NCBI RefSeq assembly: GCF_030815295.1
Contig: NZ_JAUSWP010000007.1
DNA length: 47,207 nt
Source of the DNA: Mycoplasma yeatsii
GTDB lineage: Bacteria; Bacillota_I; Bacilli_A; Mycoplasmatales; Mycoplasmataceae
Strand: one strand, 5' to 3'
Position 1 is the first letter of the stretch. Each line of letters starts with the position of its first letter. The notes under the pieces were generated by a model. The model was not told the DNA's origin. It saw only the letters and a program-made list of their open reading frames with translations, and made no database searches. Made by a program: the position numbers and the translations under genes. This document shows, one piece after another, positions 39,142 through 47,207 of this stretch.

Positions 39142-40500
39142 CTATTTTTTTAATCCTTTACTTCTTGAAGTGTAATAAAAAGCTTCACTTAATGTAGGAT
39201 GAGTGTAAATTGATTTTTGTAGTGTATCAAAAGTTAGTTTTTGTTGCATAAATAAAGCTATATGATTAATTAAAATATTAGCTTGATCGATCATCATAAA
39301 ACATCCTAAAATTTGATTAGTTGTTGTTGAAATTAAAAATTTAATAAAAGAATAATCTTTAACAATACCTTCAGCATGAGCTTTAGGAAGATGTTGTGAA
39401 TTGATAATAACTATTTCAAAAGGAGTATCTTTTTCTATTAATTCTTGTTGAGTTAAACCGATTCCAGCAATTTCAGGATTTAAATAAATTGTTCAAGGAA
39501 CTAAATTTAGATCTAATTTTTCTGACTTTTTAAAATTTAAAATATCTTTTGCTACAATATCAGCTGTTTTATAAGCTACTGAAGAAAGTAATCTTAATCC
39601 TGTAATATCTCCAATTGCATAAATATTATCAAAATTGGTTTTCATATTTTCATCTACTATAACAAATCCGTTTTGATCTTTTTTAATATCGATATTTTTA
39701 AATGATTCATTATTAGCAGTTCTTCCTACTGCTAAAAGTATTTTTTCTGCTTGAATAAAAGTGTTATTGTAATAAACTTTGTTATCTTTAATTTCACTAA
39801 TATTTACATTATCTATAACTTTTATATTCTTTTCTTTAAAGTATTGTTTAACACTTATTTGAATATCAATATCGAATTTTGATAGAAAATCAGTATTAGT
39901 TAAAATAGTTATTTCTGTATTTAAAGTACTGTATAAATAACTGAATTCTAAACCAATAGGACCATCTCCAATAATAACTAATGATTTAGGTACATCTTTT
40001 AAATTTAAAGCTTGATTTGAATCAATTAAATAACCATCTTTTTTAGCTTGTTCTAAACCTTTTAAATTGATCATTTTAGATCTAGAACCAGTTGCTAGAA
40101 CTAGTTTATCAAAACTAATGATTTGATCATTTATTTTAATAGTATTTTGATCTAAAACTTCACCATAACCTTTAAATAGAGTTACACCATTACTATTTAA
40201 ATTATTTTCCATATTTTTGTTAAAATAGTTTTTATTATCAATTCTTCTTTGTTGCATCTGTGAAAAATCATATCTAACATTATCAGAAAAAACTCCATAA
40301 TTTTGACTATTTTTAACTAATTCATAAACTCTAGCAGATTTAATTAATGTTTTAGTTGGAACACAACCTTTGTTTATACAACCTCCACCAAGATCTTCAT
40401 CTTCTATTAAAGCTACTTTTAATTTATTAGCACCTAAAATGTTTGCTAATCCATTACCACCAGGACCAGCACCTAAAATAACTACATCAAATTTTTGCAT
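39142..40500 (-). CDS. Dihydrolipoamide dehydrogenase-like FAD/NAD disulfide oxidoreductase (452 aa)
   Basis: Class I pyridine nucleotide-disulfide oxidoreductase. FAD site VVILGAGPGGNGLANILG (residues 5-22). Redox-active pair in GGGCINKGCVPTKTL. NAD site VIIGDGPIGLEFSYLYS. Second FAD motif NIYAIGDITG. The C-terminal interface is YTHPTLSEAFYY, in which His and Glu match the catalytic base pair of lipoamide dehydrogenase (HPTxxE). No lipoyl domain is fused and no pyruvate dehydrogenase genes are nearby, so it may serve another disulfide. Ribosome site AAGGAGTATT. It heads a transcript that continues into a surface-protein gene. Confidence 0.85.
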
Positions 40501-40574
40501 AATACTCCTTTTTTGTTTTTTAATATCTTAATATAAATAAAATTAGAACTTAGAATTTTTCACTAAAATTTTTA

Positions 40575-40668
40575 GAAAATAAAAAAAACACAACCTCTAT
40601 TCGAAGTTGTGTGGTCTATTTATTTCGGGTTTCACCCAAAGTCCGCCCGGGTCCAGTTGACCTTCTTC
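40575..40668 (-). ncRNA. Candidate structured RNA / leader with terminator (element A)
   Basis: Between parC and the oxidoreductase gene. Minus-strand order: AAGAAGGT opening, hairpin GGTC-AACTG-GACC, CGGGCGGACTTT, hairpin GGGT-GAA-ACCC, an A-rich link, then ACACAACTTCG...GAGGTTGTGT with eight T. About 57% G+C in 40625-40670, exceptional for this genome. ACCC and GGGT segments can pair in two mutually exclusive ways, which would suit a switch. It ends 75 bp before the downstream start codon. No match to a known riboswitch class was recognised. Confidence 0.5.
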
Positions 40669-40744
40669 CCAATCAACAATTAAGTAATAACTTAATTAAT
40701 TTAATCATATCAAACTAAATTAACTAATTTAATATATATTTTTA

Positions 40745-43414
40745 TTATTCGTCATCTTTTTCAAATAGATCATCAAAATCTAATTGTTTTTTAATTTTAT
40801 CTGAATTTAAATTAGATAAAACTGAACTAATATCATCTAAATAAGAACTTAGATCGGTTCCTTTTATTTGATTAGCTTTATCCGTTGCTTTTTGTTTAAT
40901 TTCTTTTGATACAAATATTTTAGAACTTACTTTATTTTGTTTTAGTTGTTTTTCAGCTTTAGAAGTATAATTTTGTTCATCACTATTTGATGTAGCCGGA
41001 TTATCATAAGCTGTTGCTCTAATTAATTGTTTAACACTTACAAATTCAATATCATTTATTTCACTAGTTGTTGATGATGAATCAATTGAAACTTTTTTAA
41101 TAGAACTTGATTTTAAATCAGTAATTTGATCTTGATTATCTAAGATTTGAATTATTGAATCATCATTAATTGCATAACTAAATAAAATACTTTCTTTATT
41201 ACGTTTTTTTTCTAATAAAATCTTAACTCCACGTTTAGGTCTTATATAAATTGGAATTTGATTTTGATCAATTTTTTTATAAGTATTTTTATCTGTAAAA
41301 CAAATAATATCTTTATTAGCATCTAAACTAATTGCACTAACAATACTATCATCTTTTAAATTAGCTGCTTTAACTCCTTTTGAACTAGTTAATTGAACTG
41401 GAATATCTTCAATGTTATATCTAACAGCATAAGCATTTTTAGTAACTATTGCACAATATCTTGTTTTTGAAGTTACTAAATCAGCACTTACTAATTGATC
41501 ATCATCACTTAATTTCATAATCTTAAATGATCTATTAAAAGTTTTAGTTTTTAAATCAACAATTGGGGTTCTTTTAATTAAACCATTTTTTGAAACAATC
41601 ATAATTTGTTGAGTTGTATTATCAAAATCTTTAACTACAAATGCATTAATAATAGTTTCATTACCACTCATTGTGGCAACTGTATTGATATGAACACCCA
41701 TATCTTTTCATTTGCTCATACTTATTTTATATAAAGGAATTGAATAATAATTTGCTTTATCTGAAACTAAAATTAAATGTTCTAAATTAGAAACAACTCC
41801 TGTTGAAATTCACATATCATTTGGTTTTTTTTCAAAAGTATCAAAATCATTTTTAGCTAAAACATTATTATCAACAGCTTTAATATATCCATCTTTAGAT
41901 ACTCATAGATTAAATTCTTTTTCAACTAAAACTTCTTTTTGATTAACATCTAGATTTTCAACTAATTCACTAACTTGAGATTTTCTTTCAACAGCAAAAG
42001 TTTTTTTAACTTCTTTTAATCTATTAATAATTTCTTGATCTAAAACTTCTTTATTATTTAAAATATCTTGTAAATGTTTAATAGTTATACTTAAAGTATT
42101 TTTTTCTTGATTTAGTTTTTCAACATCAGTTGAAGTTAATCTATACAATCTCATATCAACAATAGCTGTTGCTTGATTTTTAGTGAATTTAAATTCATTA
42201 ATTAAGTTTTCAATTGCTTGATTTCTATTTTCTGATTTTCTAATTAATTCTATAATTTGATCTAAAATTGATAAAGCTTTAATTAATCCGTTAACTATTT
42301 CTAATCTATTATTAGCTTTATTTAAATTAAATTGTGTTCTTCTAATAAATACTTGTTTGTAATGAGTAATATAAGCTTTAATAATATCGATTAATCCTAA
42401 TTGTTTAGGTTGTTTGTCAACAATCACAATATTGTTGTAGTTATAACTAACTGATAGTGGAGTGTTTTTAAATAAGTATTTTCTAACAGTTTCAAGATTA
42501 GCTTTTTCGTTTAATTGAATTACTATTCTTAAACCTTTTCTATCAGTTTCATCTCTAACTTCTTTAATACCTAATCCAGAATTTGAATCAATTACATCTC
42601 CTATTTTTCTAACTAGATCTTGTTTAACAACTTCATAAGGAATTTCATCAATAACAATATCATTATTTTCTTGATGTCATTTACTGCTAATAATAACTTT
42701 TCCTTTACCAGTTAAAAAAGCATCTTTAATACCTTCTTTGTTTTGAATAACTCCACCAGTTGGAAAATCAGGACCTTTAACTATATCTAAAATAGTATCT
42801 AATCTAGTATTTTCATTTTTAATAATTTTAATTGTTGCATCAATAATTTCACCTAAATTATGAGGCGGCATATTTGTAGCATATCCAGCTGCAATTCCAG
42901 TTGCTCCGTTTACTAAAATGTTTGGAAAATAACCAGGTAGTACTGTAGGTTCAGTTTCACTATCATCAAAGTTAGGAGCCATTAAAACAGTTTCTTTATC
43001 TAAATCTTCAAGTAATAGATTTGAAATTTTTGCTAATCTTGCTTCAGTATAACGCATCGCAGCAGCACTATCTCCATCAATTGATCCGTTATTTCCTTGC
43101 ATATCAACTAAGCAATTATTTAACTTTCAATCTTGACTCATTCTCACCATTGCTTCATAAATAGATGAATCTCCGTGAGGGTGATACTTACCAATAACTT
43201 CTCCAACAACTCTAGCTGATTTTTTATAAGGTTTATCAAATGTTAAGTTTAATTCGTTCATTGCAAATAAAATACGACGTTGAACTGGTTTTAATCCATC
43301 TCTTACATCAGGTAAGGCACGTTCTTGAATGATATATTTAGCATATCGACCAAATCTATCACCTAAAACTTGTTCTAATGGATATGAAATTATACCTTTA
43401 TTGTTTTGGCTCAT
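40745..43414 (-). CDS. parC: DNA topoisomerase IV subunit A
   Basis: 889 aa; decatenates daughter chromosomes with ParE. Called ParC, not GyrA, from IIQERALPDVRDGLKPVQRR, MQGNNGSIDGDSAAAMRYTE and GIAAGYATNMPPHNLG. Catalytic Tyr122 follows Arg121. Quinolone-determining region HPHGDSSIYEAM keeps Ser83 and Glu87, the sensitive-type residues. Coiled coil at residues 330-470, C-terminal beta-pinwheel with degenerate repeats (KTPIVDLKTKTF and others), and an acidic end EKDDE. Several TGA codons are Trp. Starts 8 bp after parE with a TAGGAGAAAAT site. Confidence 0.94.
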
Positions 43415-43422
43415 ATTTTCTC

Positions 43423-45360
43423 CTACAATTCTATATCTTTATCATTTAAATTAATTTGATCATCTTCTAAAGTAAACTTAACATTTTCATTAATTCAATC
43501 TTTACGTTTTTCAACATCATCACCCATTAATGTTTTGAACATTTTTTCAGCTAATAAACCATCTTCAATAGTTACTTGAATAATTTTTCTTTTGTCTGGA
43601 TTCATTGTTGTTTGTCACAATTGATCAGCATTCATTTCTCCAAGTCCTTTATAACGTTGGATTTCATATTTTTTATTAGAGTTTTTACTGAATTCTTTTA
43701 ATTCATCTTCATCTCATAAATAGATAAAACTTTTATCAGTAAAAGTTAATTTATATAAAGGAGGTAAAGCGATATACACTTTCTTTTCAATAATTAAATC
43801 TTTCATATGTCTGAAAAAGAAAGTTAATAATAATGCTTGAATGTGAGCTCCATCAGTATCAGCATCAGTCATGATAATTATTTTTCCATAATTTGAATCT
43901 TTAATATCAAAATCTTTTCCAACTCCAGCTCCAATTGCATTAATAATTGTTTGGATTTCTTCATTTTTTAATAAATCTACAAGTTTAGCTTTTTCAGAGT
44001 TGATAATTTTACCTCTTAAAGGAAGAATAGCTTGAAACATTCTATCACGACCTGATTTAGCACTACCTCCAGCTGAGTCTCCCTCAACTAAAAATAATTC
44101 ATTATTTTCTTTTTTTCTTCCTTGAGCTGGAGTTAGTTTACCTAACATCATTCTAGTAACATTTTTCTTACCTTTAACGTTTTTAATTGCTTGACGAGCT
44201 TTTCTAGCTTCTTCTCTAGCTTTTTGATTAATTAATGCATTTTCAATAATTTTTTGAGCAGCTATTTTATTTTCAATTAATCAATAACTCATAAATTCAT
44301 AAACAGCATTTTCAACTGCAGGTTTAGCATCAGGTGTTCCTAATTTAGATTTAGTTTGACCTTCATATTCAATTAATTCTTCAGGAATTTTAACTGTTAC
44401 AACAGCAACCAATCCTTCTCTTAGATCGTTTGAATCTAATTTAGATTTATCTTTTAATAATTTTTGACTTCTAGCATAATCATTAATTGCTCTAACCAAT
44501 CCTGTTTTAAAACCTGTAATATGACTTCCTCCATCAGGAGTTTTAACATTATTTGCAAATCCTAAAATAATTTCATTATCTTCATCAGTGTATTGTAAAC
44601 AAATTTCACTAATAATTTTTCTAGAATCTGCAGTTATATTAATAATATCTGTGACAACTTTTCTATCATCAACTAGTTCTTTAACAAACTCTTCTAATCC
44701 ATTTTCAAATTTGTATTCAACTGATTTATGATTAATTTCATCAGTTAAAGTAATTTTTAATCCTGAATTTAATAATGCTGATTCTTTAACTCTTTGACTA
44801 ATTGTTGCAAAACTAAAATTAGTAGTACTAAAAATAGTATCATCAGGTAAAAAATTAATTGTTGTTCCAGTTTTATAAGTTGATCCAATTTCAGTTAAAG
44901 GTTTTGATAATTTACCACCGTTTTTAAATTCAATTTCATGAATTTTTTTATCTCTGTAAATTGTAGCTTTAAATCTTTTAGATAAAGCATTAGTTACACT
45001 TGATCCAACTCCGTGTAATCCACCACTTGTTTTGTATGCTCCAGTATCAAATTTACCTCCAGCGTGAAGTACTGAAAAAATAACTTCAGGAGTTGATTTA
45101 CCAGTTTTATGCATTCCTGTTGGAATACCTCTTCCATTATCTTTAACAGTAATTGATCCATCTTTTTCAATTGTAATATTAATTTCATCACAAAATCCAG
45201 CTAAAGCTTCATCAATTGAGTTATCAACTATTTCTCAAACTAAATGATGTAATCCTCTGCTATCTGTTGATCCGATATACATTCCTGGACGTTTTCTAAC
45301 TGCTTCTAATCCTTCTAAAACCTGAATAGCTGATTCATCATAATTTGTAGTTTTTGCCAT
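43423..45360 (-). CDS. parE: DNA topoisomerase IV subunit B
   Basis: 645 aa. GHKL ATPase: EIVDNSIDEALAG (Glu43, Asn47), DNGRGIPTGMH and GGLHGVGSSVTNALS. Transducer domain with QTKSKLG. TOPRIM domain EGDSAGGSAKSGRD and MTDADTDGAHI, and the C-terminal RYKGLGEMNADQLWQTTMNP. It forms a heterotetramer with ParC. ParE rather than GyrB is chosen because of the ParC partner. It is the first gene of the pair; a TATAAT lies at 45396-45401 on the minus strand. Confidence 0.94.
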
Positions 45361-45395
45361 AAAAAACTCCATTCTATAAGTATTTACATAATCTA

Positions 45396-45401
45396 ATTAT
45401 A
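45396..45401 (-). promoter_or_regulatory. Likely -10 box of parE-parC
   Basis: TATAAT on the minus strand, 35 bp before the parE start. TTTACT 15 bp upstream is a poor -35. Confidence 0.5.
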
Positions 45402-45528
45402 GTTTAATATATCGTTAGTAAATTATATAAAACACTTAACTTTAAAAAATATTGCTAGTTTTTATAAAAATTAGTATCTAAAACTATCAATATTAAAATT
45501 TAAAATAAATATTTATTAATTTTTAGTC

Positions 45529-45557
45529 TTGAATTAAAAATTATAAAAAAATAGAAT
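45529..45557 (+). promoter_or_regulatory. Promoter of DUF285 lipoprotein gene, interrupted A-tract spacer
   Basis: TTGAAT (45529-45534) and TAGAAT (45552-45557) with a 17-bp spacer TAAAAATTATAAAAAAA. Same plan as the promoter at 34678, but the A-run is broken by TT-T, which should make it stable at the optimal spacing. Confidence 0.7.
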
Positions 45558-45589
45558 TAATTTGTATTGTTAAAAAAGTAGGTATAAAA

Positions 45590-46954
45590 ATGAAAAAATT
45601 ATTATGAGTTTTAGGTTCAATTGCAACACTTGCATCAACAAGTACAGCTGTAGTTGCATGTAATATTAATTTACAAAAAAATGATTTATCAGGAATAATA
45701 GCTAAAAAAGAGCTTGGTGAAATTAAAGTTAAAGATATAACTGAAGAAAAAATAAAAGAGAAAATACAAGAATTAAATCCTAAAATAAAAGAACACTTGC
45801 CATCATTATCAATAGAATTAAGTGATTATAAAGCAGTAGTGAAAAAAGATAATGAAGAAGTTGAAGTTAAATTTATAAGAATAGATGATGAATCAACTAA
45901 ATTTAATTTAACAGGTAGAAGCAGTGACGGAAGTTTATCTTATGTTAAAATTCCTGGTACTGATGGGTGACAAATTAATAAATTTGAAGAAGATGTAGAT
46001 AGTGTTCCTGAAGAATTACCTTGATTTATAACAAGTTTAAATCGTGCTTTTTCAGGAAATAAAAGCAAAACTATCAAAGGTTTAGATAAATGAGACACTT
46101 CAAATGTAACTAGTATGGATTTTATGTTTGAACATGCTCAAAACTTTAATCAATCACTTGATAATTTTAATACTTCTAAAGTTACAAGTATGATTAATAT
46201 GTTTTATGGTTGCATAGAATTTGATCAGTCAATTGATAATTTTAATACTTCAAATGTAACTGATATGAGTGGGATGTTTACGGGTTGCGTTTGTTTTGAT
46301 CAATCGCTTCTTAATTTTAATACTTCTAAAGTAACTAGTATGAACGGTATGTTTTGAGATGCTCAAACTTTTAATCAATCATTAAATAACTTTGATACTA
46401 AGAATGTAACTGATATGAGTAATATGTTTGCTAATGCCGAAAAATTCAACCAAGCTCTAGGGGGTAAATTTAATACTTCAAAAGTTACTGATATGAGTGG
46501 GATGTTTAATGGAGCAAAAGCATTTGATCAATCACTTGATAATTTTAATACTTCTAAAGTGACTAATATGAGTAATATGTTTGCTAATACTGAAAACTTT
46601 AATGAATCGCTTGATAATTTTAATACTTCAAATGTAACTGATATGAGTGGGATGTTTAATGGTGCTAAAAAGTTTAATAAATCATTAAATAAATTTGATA
46701 CTAAAAATGTAACTAATATGAGTAATATGTTTGCTGATGCTGAAAACTTTAATCAATCACTTGATAATTTTAATACTTCAAATGTAACTGATATGAGTGG
46801 GATGTTTAATGGAGCAAAATCATTCAATCAAAATATATCTAATTGAAACGTTGATAACGTTACTGAATTTGATGATTTTGTTTCAAATGATTTAGATAGA
46901 AATCTTTTAGAATGAATAAAAAATAAAAGACCTAAATTTAAAGAAGAAGACTAA
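45590..46954 (+). CDS. DUF285 repeat lipoprotein with homogenised repeats (454 aa)
   Basis: Signal with lipobox VVAC (Cys about residue 24). One N-terminal module (LSGIIAKKELGEIK...). The cap lacks the usual EIGY motif but keeps VPEELPWFITSLNRAFSGNKSKTIKGLD. Ten 25-aa repeats plus a closing NWNVDNVTEFDDF. Unlike all relatives, nine of the repeats have Phe where others have Trp (DNFNTSNVTDMSGMF), and pairs of repeats alternate SNMFAN / SGMFNG, giving a 150-bp higher-order unit. Ribosome site GTAGGTATAAAA is weak. A terminator follows. Confidence 0.87.
46418..46830 (+). repeat. 150-bp higher-order tandem repeat within DUF285 gene
   Basis: Units begin at 46418, 46571 and 46721 (153 and 150 bp apart). 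Each is made of two 75-bp DUF285 repeats, SNMF(A)(N/D)xEnF and SGMFNGAKxF. High nucleotide similarity points to recent duplication or gene conversion. Confidence 0.8.
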
Positions 46955-47002
46955 TATATATTTCTACATACTATAAAATAAGTTAAATATTTATATAAAA
47001 TC

Positions 47003-47034
47003 AAGATTGTTCTAATATGACAATCTTTTTTTAT
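47003..47034 (+). terminator. Terminator of the DUF285 lipoprotein gene
   Basis: AAGATTGT-TCTAATA-TGACAATCTT followed by T's, 49 bp after the stop. Confidence 0.8.
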
Positions 47035-47079
47035 TATTACAAATTTATTTATTTAAATTCGTATTTTTAAAATTTGCTC

Positions 47080-47103
47080 TTGATTCTAAAAAAAAAATAG
47101 AAT
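47080..47103 (+). promoter_or_regulatory. Orphan A-tract promoter cut off by the IS
   Basis: TTGATT (47080-47085) and TAGAAT (47098-47103) are separated by CT plus ten A, 12 bp in all, too short for a normal promoter. Same plan as the promoters at 34678 and 45529. The IS end follows at about 47119, so the gene once served is not adjacent. Confidence 0.65.
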
Positions 47104-47119
47104 CAAAATATAGAAACCG

Positions 47120-47137
47120 GGACAAAATTATTAGACT
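47120..47137 (+). repeat. IS terminal inverted repeat, right copy
   Basis: GGACAAAATTATTAGACT, inverted match (17 of 18) to 144-161. Confidence 0.75.
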
Positions 47138-47207
47138 AAATAGTTATGTTTATTATACACACCTCATAGTTCTTGAGGTGTTTTTCATTTGAATTTTTTT
47201 AATATTC
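47131..47207 (-). CDS. Transposase C-terminus (partial)
   Basis: Reads ...ILKKFKWKTPQELWGVYN followed by KHNYLV and TAA at 47131, with two TGA as Trp. The K-W-K-TP-E end resembles the C-termini of DDE transposases of the IS3/IS30 type. Another frame is also open but ends in a peptide without this motif. The catalytic domain lies beyond the window. Confidence 0.7.

Larger units (their letters stand above)
47119..47207 (-). mobile_element. Insertion sequence, left-hand end (partial)
   Basis: Outer end at about 47119, with inverted repeat GGACAAAATTATTAGACT (47120-47137). The transposase C-terminus enters from the right on the minus strand and its stop codon falls inside the repeat. Same orientation as the IS at the left edge. 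Confidence 0.8.

Noticed and set aside
40745..45360. parC/parE considered as gyrA/gyrB
   Set aside because: QERALPDVRDGLKPVQRR, MQGNNGSID and GIAAGYATNMPPH follow the ParC pattern rather than the GyrA pattern.
47153..47207. Alternative reading frame for the right-hand transposase end
   Set aside because: That frame ends KNTSRTMRCV without transposase features; the frame ending at 47131 has KWKTPQELW and stops inside the IS end, as is usual.
1..47207. tRNA genes
   Set aside because: No stretch with the GGTTCGAATCC-type T arm and a matching acceptor stem was found on either strand.

Overview
This window is a stretch of low-GC Mollicutes chromosome. Many in-frame TGA codons must be read as Trp to keep conserved proteins whole (RpsP, RecA, ParC, RecU, the P37 operon). 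Gene content and order fit the Mycoplasma mycoides/capricolum group or a close relative; the species cannot be fixed from the sequence alone. Both edges lie inside copies of the same insertion sequence, in the same orientation: the transposase N-terminus at 1-90 and the transposase C-terminus at 47131-47207, with matching 18-bp ends. The window may therefore be a segment between two IS copies, or an assembly contig broken at repeats.

Layout. 1-4800: IS end, a small membrane protein, a secreted HEXXH metallopeptidase-like protein, an acidic protein with three internal repeats, and a 117-aa membrane protein. 4860-8880: a TPP riboswitch controlling a P37-type thiamine ABC transporter (binding lipoprotein, ATPase, fused double permease). 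8951-14482: a housekeeping block (tail-anchored unknown, cmk, der, gpsA, HU, dnaD-like, recU, gpsB) in an order partly shared with Bacillus. 14556-17932: two C-terminally anchored BspA-like (DUF285) surface proteins, the first a pseudogene, sitting between gpsB and rnpB. 17998-20104: RNase P RNA, cinA-like, recA. 20136-22358: a DUF31-type serine protease lipoprotein. 22443-29576 (minus strand): rnhB, rbgA, rplS, trmD, rimM, rpsP, rlmH, ffh, then rny; this is the SRP/ribosome-assembly block. 29749-39127: five more DUF285 surface proteins, with dinB (DNA polymerase IV) among them. 39142-45360: a dihydrolipoamide-dehydrogenase-like oxidoreductase, parC and parE. 45590-46954: an eighth DUF285 gene, followed by an orphan promoter cut off by the right-hand IS.

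The most interesting signal is in the accessory surface-protein layer. Eight DUF285 genes use three ways of anchoring (lipoprotein, N-terminal membrane anchor, C-terminal membrane anchor), variable numbers of a 25-aa repeat and shared modules. Several have long A/T homopolymers upstream. In three places the pattern TTGA(T/A)T - A-rich spacer - TAGAAT puts the homopolymer exactly between the -35 and -10 boxes, with spacers of 16, 17 and 12 nt. This is the arrangement expected of slippage-driven ON/OFF promoters. Two further minus-strand intergenic elements (40575-40668 and 37455-37531) share a three-hairpin plan ending in a terminator and may be small RNAs.
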